From NCBI RefSeq assembly GCF_019635935.1, contig NZ_JAHBYN010000001.1, positions 1,240,001 to 1,304,000 of the forward strand: a stretch of 64,000 nt of DNA, in the 5' to 3' direction. The position numbers and the translations under genes are program-made. This document shows positions 37,518 through 44,186 of this stretch, in pieces (position 1 is the stretch's first letter; the number at the start of each line of letters is the position of its first letter). The notes beneath the pieces are model-generated. The model saw nothing but the letters and a program-made list of their open reading frames with translations. It was not told where the DNA came from and did not search any database. The stretch comes from Parvibaculum sp. GTDB taxonomy: Bacteria > Pseudomonadota > Alphaproteobacteria > Parvibaculales > Parvibaculaceae.

Positions 37518-37952
37518 AAAACTTATCCTTCCGTGAGACAGCGAACGGCGCCGGCGCAATCCGGCGCCGTTTTGCTTTTGGGGGGAAGTTTCGGGGCCCG
37601 CGCGCCCGCCCGGAATACCATCCGTCTACGGATGAGAAGGCGTTTTTGACAGTTCGATGACAGCGTTTTCAGCCTGTTTCGACGCCACTGTCACCGAACT
37701 GTCAAAAATCTGTCACAAATGGTTTCGGCGGCCTTTACGCACGCCCCGCGCACCCGAAAACCACCCGCCCCCTTGCGGGATAAGTCCAACTTATCCCCGT
37801 GTGGCCGGAAAGACATGTGGCAGGAACACATGTGGCTTGTGTGCATCAGCGGGGATAAGTGGCAATTCCTGATTTCATTGAGAAGTTCGGACACAAAATC
37901 GACGCCGTTGACGAGGAGATGGTCGCGCTTCGGGCAAATCTAGCTTCCGCCG
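37518..37952. repeat. Composite non-coding element, copy B (convergent intergenic region)
   Basis: 435 bp with no gene, between the regulator and the NDT-like gene, which converge. It has ATCCGTCTACGGATGA (37620-37635), the ACTGTCACCGAACTGTCAAA... block (37687-37719, 33 nt, one mismatch to copy A) and, 24 nt before it, the same word inverted (37643-37663). A perfect dyad GGGATAAGT-CCA-ACTTATCCC lies at 37777-37797, with GGGGATAAGT again at 37851-37860 and ACATGTGG twice at 37813 and 37828. Copy A (2586-2899) holds the same blocks. Function unknown. Confidence 0.75.
37543..37574 (+). terminator. Terminator after the NtrC-type regulator
   Basis: Stem ACGGCGCCGG / CCGGCGCCGT with loop CGCAAT and a TTTGCTTTT tail. 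Confidence 0.85.
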
Positions 37953-38792
37953 CTAGTGACCCAGAATAGTCTGCATTCTGGCTTGCAAGGCTTCGGTCAG
38001 CGCAGCGCGCCCTTGGTCGTTGTTGAGATAGCGAACATGGCGCAGATACCGAAGGTCGAACGGTATGTCCTGTTCGCTCTGCGTTATAAGGATCACTTCC
38101 CGCCCAAGTGTATGGGCGATGCCCGCTTCATAGAACACGTTCGGGTTTCGACCCGAGCAGTCGCATACGACGACTCGGGAACGATCAATTAAGGCAACCA
38201 CGTCCTGAATAATCGCGGCGTTCTCCCAGATGTCATCGGCGCGCCTGCACCGAAGCCCTGCGGCGTCTGCAGCTTGCCGTATGCTGTCGTAAACCGAGTT
38301 GAACCCCGCATCGAAGGGCATCATCGCCGATGCAAGAGCAGGCTCGATGTTTTCATGTTCAGGGATTTGAAAGACCGTTGGGCGCTGCCGACGCGGTCGA
38401 ATATTGCGGAGCAGAAATCGGTAAAGGTCCACGTCTTTCACAGCCCAATGATTGCGCGAAAACTCAAAATCACGGGGCATGTCGAGTGCCATACGATTCG
38501 CGTAGATCATGTTGTTTTGGAGAGGTGGAACCTCAGTATCAAGCGTGTATTCGAATGACACCTCATTGCCCACCACGCGCGCCCTGTTGATCTGGCCAAC
38601 ATAAGACATCTCGTCTCGGATGCCCTCCGGCATGAATAAGCAAGGCAGCGCCCTCAAACGATCCAAAAGCAAGCTCCCGTTCTGCCGAAACTGATTTGCA
38701 ATGTGATCTTCGGTGTACTCGAAGAACCTGCCGACGGGCATGGCCTCTTGACCGCTAGTCCAGTCAACTGAACGCATAATGAGATTGAACAT
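37953..38792 (-). CDS. Protein with C-terminal nucleoside-deoxyribosyltransferase-like (TIR-related) domain
   Basis: 279 residues. The C-terminal half (from 157) has MMPFDAGFNSVYDSIRQAAD, AGLRCRRADDIWENAAIIQD, VVVCDCSGRNPNVFYEAGIA and HTLGREVILITQ. The motif D-x-S-G-x-N-P-N-V-x-Y-E with Glu222 is the active-site segment of NDT-like proteins, distantly related in fold to TIR domains. Standalone members are frequent in prokaryotic conflict systems, where NAD or nucleotide cleavage is expected. The N-terminal 150 residues (MFNLIMRSVDWTSGQEAMPV) are unrecognised and may be the sensor. The HEPN gene lies 72 bp upstream on the same strand. Confidence 0.7.
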   Translation of the reverse strand: MFNLIMRSVDWTSGQEAMPVGRFFEYTEDHIANQFRQNGSLLLDRLRALPCLFMPEGIRDEMSYVGQINRARVVGNEVSFEYTLDTEVPPLQNNMIYANRMALDMPRDFEFSRNHWAVKDVDLYRFLLRNIRPRRQRPTVFQIPEHENIEPALASAMMPFDAGFNSVYDSIRQAADAAGLRCRRADDIWENAAIIQDVVALIDRSRVVVCDCSGRNPNVFYEAGIAHTLGREVILITQSEQDIPFDLRYLRHVRYLNNDQGRAALTEALQARMQTILGH

Positions 38793-38864
38793 TATTTCCT
38801 CCCTCGATCTTGCCTACTGTATCGGAACAGACGCGAATGGCGGCACACTCGGACGCTGAAGAGG

Positions 38865-40433
38865 CTATCGCTTCCAATCATCTTCCCAAGACATCAGCGG
38901 CATATCGACAACCAGATCCGATTTCGACCCCAGGCGGCGTGCGCGCTCTTCCATATGCACCGCCAATGGCAGGTATATCATTGCTGCGCGCGTGATCTTC
39001 AGCAGTCGTACCGCTTTGGAAGCAAAATCGTCACTGGATATGGAGTACCCGATCGAATCTGTACTTGGGTCACGGATAGCGGCTGATGCCCAGCTCTCGT
39101 GAACCTGCAGATACTTATGCTCAAGATGGTTGCGGATATTAAAGATTTGCTGAGCGTCTGGGTTAGTGGCGCGCTGAAACCTGTCGTCAAACAAATCTTT
39201 TGAAAGCCAAAACAGCCCATGAAGAGGCCAATTCTCGTAGTCCTTGAAGCGGTTATGAAGTTTGGGTTTCTCAACCGTATGGTCGTACCAGACTGATCGG
39301 AACCCAACCCGATGCGGCTCCGTCCCGAGCCGCCAGTAGCTGTTGATGAAATAGCCGACCTTGTCGAGGATGGAATAGGCGAGCCGGAAGGCAGCGCGCA
39401 TCTTTTCAGTTGCCATGGAGAAGCTGGGATAATTGAGAGTGTTGGTGAGACGCACTCGGCGATCAGCGAAGTGTACGTAGTCGCGCGGCTGTCCCTCGTA
39501 GAGAAGTAATCGTGCAAAGGCGTATTCTTGCTTCATCTGGCTGTAAAAGCCGATGATCGACGGCATGCCTGCTTCTTCCAAGCCAACGCGGAGCGATGGC
39601 AGCATCAGATAGTCGCTCGCCGCGATCGGATGTGGCCCCAGATCGTTCAGAGGGTTAAGGAAGAGCCGATGCCCGAGACACCAGCGGCGGTAGGCCTCCT
39701 CCGCCTTGCTGCGCCCCAACCTGGGACTGTCTAGATCCAGATCGCTGGCGATTGCTGCAAGGTCGAGCCGTTCATCGATCTCGCGGGCTCCGGTTCGGAA
39801 ATGCTCCCTGAATGCAGGGGGATAGTCCGAGTCCCAAAGCGCTCCTTTCGCTGTGGCCGAAACAAAAGCGCGGTGCGCCGCAAGCAGCAGCACTTCGCGG
39901 TCATAGCCATCTTCCGATGCTAGCCCGTAATATTTCAGGCCGTCGCCGCGGCTACCATGGGCCATGGCAAAATTAGGCAAGATATCGAGTGCACGATCCC
40001 AGAGCTCTATAGCCTCGATGAACCTGCCGACCTCGTTGAACTGGATTCCCAGGTTCGTAAGAATCTGACAGCGGCGAATCTCATTGAGGCTCGCGAACCC
40101 GTCATGATTCTTGGCCATGAAGAGCGCAAGAATCTGTTGCTGGCGATCGGGTTGCTCCCACTGCCTAGGCTCAACCTTTGCTTCGATGACGCGCTTTGCG
40201 CCCCAAGCGTTCGCCCTGAAATAGTGGAGCGTCGCTTGCTGTGCCGGTGTCAGACTACGCCGGTTGATCTCCTTCAGCATCCCGAAGGCGCGTTTAATTC
40301 CAGCCTCCGAGCGCACTTCGGTGGACAGATCGATCAGCCGTGCAACGCAATTGATGGCGTCACCGTCTGATAAAGTGTGTGTGGGCGCCCTGATCAGTTC
40401 GCCAATGTCAGTGTCATGGGAATATCGGGACAT
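38865..40433 (-). CDS. TPR-like protein with C-terminal LA2681-type HEPN domain
   Basis: 522 residues. The N-terminal half looks like TPR repeats (GIQFNEVGRFIEAIELWDRA, LDILPNFAMAHGSRGDGLKY). The C-terminal half matches the LA2681-like HEPN domain: PLHGLFWLSKDLFDDRFQRA, then NIRNHLEHKYLQVHESWAS. This holds the R-x4-H catalytic motif (Arg434-His439) of HEPN ribonucleases. HEPN proteins act as toxins in toxin-antitoxin and anti-phage systems. The less GC-rich sequence suggests acquisition. It likely forms an operon with the NDT-like gene downstream. Confidence 0.75.
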   Translation of the reverse strand: MSRYSHDTDIGELIRAPTHTLSDGDAINCVARLIDLSTEVRSEAGIKRAFGMLKEINRRSLTPAQQATLHYFRANAWGAKRVIEAKVEPRQWEQPDRQQQILALFMAKNHDGFASLNEIRRCQILTNLGIQFNEVGRFIEAIELWDRALDILPNFAMAHGSRGDGLKYYGLASEDGYDREVLLLAAHRAFVSATAKGALWDSDYPPAFREHFRTGAREIDERLDLAAIASDLDLDSPRLGRSKAEEAYRRWCLGHRLFLNPLNDLGPHPIAASDYLMLPSLRVGLEEAGMPSIIGFYSQMKQEYAFARLLLYEGQPRDYVHFADRRVRLTNTLNYPSFSMATEKMRAAFRLAYSILDKVGYFINSYWRLGTEPHRVGFRSVWYDHTVEKPKLHNRFKDYENWPLHGLFWLSKDLFDDRFQRATNPDAQQIFNIRNHLEHKYLQVHESWASAAIRDPSTDSIGYSISSDDFASKAVRLLKITRAAMIYLPLAVHMEERARRLGSKSDLVVDMPLMSWEDDWKR

Positions 40434-40554
40434 TCCGTATCTTATTCAGGAATGCTGCAAGCGACACTTGAATTCGAACGCGCGTGGTGGATCGGCCTAT
40501 TCCTGTGGCATCTCCTAAGCAAAGAACAACATGACAATAATCGTCTGTTCGTCT

Positions 40555-40695
40555 TCAACGCGCTGGCGGCTCGACATCTGGCGGGCTTATGGACGCACGG
40601 AAGCTGGCTAGCTCCGCGTCGCTCGGGTTCTGCGCTTCGGGGATGAACCTGATCGTCTCGGTGATATCGCGACACGGGACAAAATCGATGCTCAA
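40555..40695 (-). CDS. Candidate 46-residue ORF coupled to the TumA-like gene (TTG start)
   Basis: TTG overlaps the stop of the HTH gene (TTGA). It reads SIDFVPCRDITETIRFIPEA, QNPSDAELASFRASISPPDV, then EPPAR and stop. The residue mix is protein-like (not the Arg/Ala shadow seen elsewhere), so it is either a small coupled gene or the tail of a longer lost protein. No family recognised. Confidence 0.3.
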   Translation of the reverse strand: MSIDFVPCRDITETIRFIPEAQNPSDAELASFRASISPPDVEPPAR

Positions 40696-41051
40696 CCTGC
40701 CACCCCAATTTCCACATCGAGCCGGATGCGGTCGTAAGGGAAGCTGACGCCTTCTTCCGTGCGGTCGATCATGCCGGCGTTGATCAGCGCGGTGATGTCG
40801 CTGTGGACGGCCTTCACGTCGCGGCCGATGCGGCGCGCGACCTCGCGCATGCTGAGCGGCCCCTGCCCCGCCAGCGCCTTGACGACTTCGAGGCGCGCGG
40901 GCGAGAGCACACGGTGCATGTCTTCGTAAGAATGGAAAATCAGCTCGTGGCGCGGCTTGACGCGCTTGCCCGCCCCCGCATCCTTCCAGGCTTTCAGGAA
41001 ACCGGATTTCATGTCGGCGAATTCGCCGATCCTGACGCGCAACGTGGTCAT
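40692..41051 (-). CDS. TumA-like (COG4190) HTH regulator, probable orphan antitoxin
   Basis: 119 residues. MTTLRVRIGEFADMKSGFLK, HELIFHSYEDMHRVLSPARL, VARRIGRDVKAVHSDITALI (winged helix) and FPYDRIRLDVEI follow the pattern of the TumA antitoxin of TumE/TumA systems. In those loci the toxin gene sits immediately upstream; here there are two operator palindromes and a repeat element, and no TumE-like ORF. So either the toxin was lost or the regulator serves the downstream HEPN/NDT genes. Twin TGTTGTC-N6-GACAACA sites suggest autoregulation. Confidence 0.75.
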   Translation of the reverse strand: MTTLRVRIGEFADMKSGFLKAWKDAGAGKRVKPRHELIFHSYEDMHRVLSPARLEVVKALAGQGPLSMREVARRIGRDVKAVHSDITALINAGMIDRTEEGVSFPYDRIRLDVEIGVAG

Positions 41052-41072
41052 TCGAGCATCCTTCGATTTTGA

Positions 41073-41092
41073 TGTTGTCGATGATGACAACA
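41073..41092. promoter_or_regulatory. Operator palindrome 1 (TGTTGTC-N6-GACAACA)
   Basis: Perfect 7-bp arms around GATGAT, starting 22 bp before the TumA-like ATG. An identical-arm site lies at 41101-41120, centres 28 bp apart. Confidence 0.7.
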
Positions 41093-41100
41093 TCAAGAAG

Positions 41101-41120
41101 TGTTGTCGATAGAGACAACA
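41101..41120. promoter_or_regulatory. Operator palindrome 2 (TGTTGTC-N6-GACAACA)
   Basis: Same arms as operator 1 around GATAGA. Duplicated operators are expected for cooperative autorepression by an antitoxin-type regulator. Confidence 0.7.
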
Positions 41121-41123
41121 CTG

Positions 41124-41293
41124 CACCCGGACGGCCCCCTCACCCTTCCCAACACAGCTTCGCTGTGTTGGGCCCCTTCCCTCTCCCCGCTGGGGAGAGG
41201 GAGCGAAGAAACGCACTCATATTTCCCTCTCCCCGCCGGGGAGAGGGAGGGAGACGCCGCAGGCGTCGGAAGGGTGAGGGGAGCGTCCGGGTG
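41124..41293. repeat. 170-bp MITE-like element with 26-bp imperfect terminal inverted repeats
   Basis: Left end CACCCGGACGGCCCCCTCAC...CTTCC, right end GGAAGGGTGAGGGGAGCGTC...GGGTG. Two internal CCCTCTCCCCG...CGGGGAGAGGG hairpins and AACACAGCTTCGCTGTGTT. This belongs to the widespread CCTCACCCTTCCC-type intergenic repeats. It sits exactly between the operators and the channel-tail scar. Confidence 0.75.
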
Positions 41294-41301
41294 GGCGTCA
41301 G

Positions 41302-41424
41302 CGCGACCGCGTCTCCATCAGCGCCCGCAGTTCCGCGAGTTCCTTGCGCAGCGCGTGCACACCCTCAAGCGTCGCCTCGCGTTCGGCGTGCGCGCGGCGT
41401 TCGATTGCCGCGCGTTCGGCGCGG
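41302..41424 (-). pseudogene. Duplicated 3' end of the sodium channel gene (fragment)
   Basis: 41307-41424 matches 44202-44319 over 118 bp with 5 mismatches, same orientation. The frame reads HAEREATLEGVHALRKELAE then LRALMETRSR and stop, against LRALVETRLGGG in the full gene. No start or upstream part; the other side abuts an mgtE remnant. Confidence 0.85.
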
Positions 41425-41606
41425 CCTCGATGGTGCTGATCGTCGTCATCGGCAGCCTGATCGGCATGACGCTGCCTTTCGTCCTGACGCGCTTCAACCT
41501 CGACCCGGCAACCGCCAGCGCGCCGCTCGTCACCTCGATTGCGGATTCGGCGGGCGTCATCGTCTATTTCGCGATCGCGACGGCCTTCCTGCCGCTACCG
41601 GGCTGA
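41424..41606 (+). pseudogene. mgtE: C-terminal remnant of a MgtE-type magnesium transporter
   Basis: 60 residues: SMVLIVVIGSLIGMTLPFVL, TRFNLDPATASAPLVTSIAD and SAGVIVYFAIATAFLPLPG, the last two membrane helices of MgtE. The 5' end is cut abruptly at 41424, where the channel-tail copy begins on the opposite strand. It overlaps the 3' end of the convergent minus-strand gene by 12 bp. Confidence 0.8.
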
Positions 41607-42419
41607 GGCGGCCGGCCGCGTCACCGCATCGACGGGCACATAGCCGCAACCGCCTTCCACAAGGCAGACGCGGAGCCAGCCGTCGACTTCCCAGTGCGGC
41701 GCCTCCGCCCGCTCGTCCCCGGGGACATGGACGAGGATCGAGGCGCCGGCCCGCTCGAACCAGGGCGCGTCTTCCGCGGGGCCGAGGCGCAGCGGCATAT
41801 CCGGGTCGTGCGCGATGCGGTAATGCGCGGGATCGAGCCCCGCAGGCAGCGTCCCTTCGGCGGTGAAATGCTTGCCGAGCGCCGCGTCGCGCGCATCGCG
41901 GAAGGCATTGCTGCCGAAGGAAGACGGATAGGGTTCCCAGAACCGGGTCGTGAAATTTTCAGGCTCGTCCGGATTCCGGAACGTCACGGCGATACCGCCC
42001 GAAGCGACCGAGACGAAGAGCGGCCCCACGCTTTCGGCACTGAATACGGGGCGCAGCGGATCGTCTTCCGGTGCGAAGATCAGGAGCGTCTGGCTGTTGT
42101 CCGCTCGCTCGCAGACAAGCGCCACCACGGGCGCCTCGCCGATCCCGTCGAGAAAGGGAAAGTGACCCGTGCCGGGGCCCGCAAGTCCGCAGCCATCGAG
42201 CGGATAATGCGCGATGGTTTCCTCGCCGCCATCCGCGGCCTTGAAGAAGACGAGATCGCGCTCGAAGGGACCGCGCCAGAGAAAGCGGTAGAACACATCC
42301 TGCCGGAATGTCTCGCGCGGCTCTGCGGCGGCGGGAAAAGGATCATCGGCAAGCGCCGGCAGCGCCGCACATGCCAACCACAGAAAGCAGAAGAAGGCCC
42401 GGCTCATTACGCCGCTCAT
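41595..42419 (-). CDS. Exported protein of unknown function, coupled to the gene upstream
   Basis: 274 residues with a signal peptide (RAFFCFLWLACAALPALA). The mature part is beta-rich and acidic (ERDLVFFKAADGGEETIAHY, ESVGPLFVSVASGGIAVTFR) and ends with an SH3-like segment (WEVDGWLRVCLVEGGCGYVP). Unrecognised. The ATG overlaps the upstream gene's stop (ATGA), so the two are probably co-expressed and co-function in the periplasm. Its stop overlaps the mgtE remnant. Confidence 0.7.
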   Translation of the reverse strand: MSGVMSRAFFCFLWLACAALPALADDPFPAAAEPRETFRQDVFYRFLWRGPFERDLVFFKAADGGEETIAHYPLDGCGLAGPGTGHFPFLDGIGEAPVVALVCERADNSQTLLIFAPEDDPLRPVFSAESVGPLFVSVASGGIAVTFRNPDEPENFTTRFWEPYPSSFGSNAFRDARDAALGKHFTAEGTLPAGLDPAHYRIAHDPDMPLRLGPAEDAPWFERAGASILVHVPGDERAEAPHWEVDGWLRVCLVEGGCGYVPVDAVTRPAASAR

Positions 42420-44083
42420 CGATAGCCCGGAATGACATAGGGCTGCGGCTGCGGCAGGGTTTGCGGCGTAAAGGCCGGCGGCGCTTCGTAGTAATAGCCG
42501 CCGCCATCGTCCCATTGCCGCGAGGCATCGAGACGCCTGAAATACTCCTCGCGCCCCCGGTTGAACCGCCTGATCTCCTCGTTCAAACGTTCGACGTCGT
42601 CGCTCCGCATTCCGACGCGCTCGTTGGCGAGCCTGATCAGATCACCGATCATGCCGTCACATTCACAGACGGTCGGCATGACGCGGCTGATCCTTCGGTC
42701 GGCGCCTTTCGACCATTGGCCGCCGAGACCGACGACCAGATTCTCCAGCGCCGACCAGTCCCGCTCGCTGGCCCGCTCAAGACAGCTGTTCCATTCACGG
42801 ACGCGCCGCTGGGCCTCATCGACCTCGTATTCCGGCGCATCGACGCGCAGCAACGGCGGCGACCCGCAATTCGTATCCGGAAAACGAAAATCGCGTATCC
42901 TTGCCTGCAATTCATCGCGCTCCTTATGGCGCTCATTCTGCTGAGTTCGCACCACCTCACGCGCTGCTTCGGCTAAACTCCGGCGGCGCTCCGCTGCCAA
43001 TCGCTCTGCCTCGGCTTCCGCTTCGGCCGTTGACTGCGGCGCGGCGGAAGACGGCCTCGCCGCCGCACGCTCTATCGCCTCATGCAGATCGGCTTGCCTT
43101 AGCTCGGCTATTTTCTTGCTGAATCGCTCCCGCAGGGAGGCTTCGTTCGAGCCGTCTGCCTTCAACGCGAAACCGTAGGCCGGGTCGCAAAGCCATTCTT
43201 CTTCCGTTTCCTTGCCGCGCTGAAAGCAAATCCGCTGCCGCATGGGCGGATCAAACTCTCCCGACGGCGTGAGAACGGGATGTATCACGACCCATCCATT
43301 CAGCCATCTGATAAACATGGTACTTTCCATATAGAGCATCTCGCCGATCCAGACGACGAGTTCCGATGTGGCTTGCTGCGCCGCCCCCGAGGGCGGCCTC
43401 GATATGGTGGTAATGAGCGGCGGTCCATCATCGCCTGGCGCCGAAAAGTCGATCTCTATCCATTTCGCCTGCCTCAGGCCCTTCTCCCGGATTTCAATGA
43501 CATGCTGCCACCCCTTGACCTCGGCGGCTTCGACTTTCCAGAATCCGAAACTGCGCAATTCCCCCTCAAGTTCGCCGCCGCGCATCGTGCCCTCGATACG
43601 CACCCGGTGTCTTGCCGTCTCACGACGATCTCCGTCCGCTGAGGAGGACTCCATTTCGGCGACGGCGACGAACGGGCCTTCCGGCCGGCCCTGTCTGCAT
43701 GTGCCCTCAATGAGTGTCACGCGGACAGTGTCGAAGCCCGATGCCGCGCCATCGGACAAACCTGGGTCCCGATCAGCCGCCTCCTTGTTCCTGCCGACTG
43801 CAATCTTCCACTTCGTCTCTTCGCTCATGTCGCAGGCGATGCTCGTCGCCGCGGTGAACCAGCGATCGGGATTGTTCGACATCTGCGCGTGACGGCCGAT
43901 GATCTCCTCCTGCCATGCGTCGAGCTGGGCATCGCCGATACGCGGGTGCTTGAGGAACGAGGCTTCCGTGTAGTCCGAAGCGGCGAGCGCCGGCATTGCG
44001 GCAATGAGGGGAAGTCCCAGGGCGAGAAGACAGGAGAGCAGGCCGGCACGGGCACGCAAGATGGACGAAAGCGCAATGCACAT
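42416..44083 (-). CDS. Exported protein of unknown function with coiled-coil region
   Basis: 555 residues with a signal peptide (LLSCLLALGLPLIAAMPALA, cleaved near ALAAS). Residues about 60-330 carry pairs of Cys (IACDMSEET, EGTCRQGRP, RICFQRGKE, WLCDPAYG). Then comes a Glu/Ala/Arg-rich coiled coil (AEAEAEAERLAAERRRSLAE) and a C-terminal Tyr/Pro-rich tail (YYYEAPPAFTPQTLPQPQPY). No family recognised. GGGAGGGG stands before the ATG at 44083; the longer frame is unlikely. Coupled to the following exported-protein gene. Confidence 0.7.
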   Translation of the reverse strand: MCIALSSILRARAGLLSCLLALGLPLIAAMPALAASDYTEASFLKHPRIGDAQLDAWQEEIIGRHAQMSNNPDRWFTAATSIACDMSEETKWKIAVGRNKEAADRDPGLSDGAASGFDTVRVTLIEGTCRQGRPEGPFVAVAEMESSSADGDRRETARHRVRIEGTMRGGELEGELRSFGFWKVEAAEVKGWQHVIEIREKGLRQAKWIEIDFSAPGDDGPPLITTISRPPSGAAQQATSELVVWIGEMLYMESTMFIRWLNGWVVIHPVLTPSGEFDPPMRQRICFQRGKETEEEWLCDPAYGFALKADGSNEASLRERFSKKIAELRQADLHEAIERAAARPSSAAPQSTAEAEAEAERLAAERRRSLAEAAREVVRTQQNERHKERDELQARIRDFRFPDTNCGSPPLLRVDAPEYEVDEAQRRVREWNSCLERASERDWSALENLVVGLGGQWSKGADRRISRVMPTVCECDGMIGDLIRLANERVGMRSDDVERLNEEIRRFNRGREEYFRRLDASRQWDDGGGYYYEAPPAFTPQTLPQPQPYVIPGYR

Positions 44084-44186
44084 GAAAACCCCTCCCGCGC
44101 CGCCTTCGGGCGCACCGCATGTCCCCGTTTTTAATGAGGGAACATCGTCCGCAATTCCGCGGCATGAGGCAAATCTTTTCGGCCCG

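Noticed and set aside
37953-40433. Prophage or integrative element
   Set aside because: No integrase, transposase, tRNA target or direct attachment repeats were seen around the accessory cluster; only repeats and a scar.
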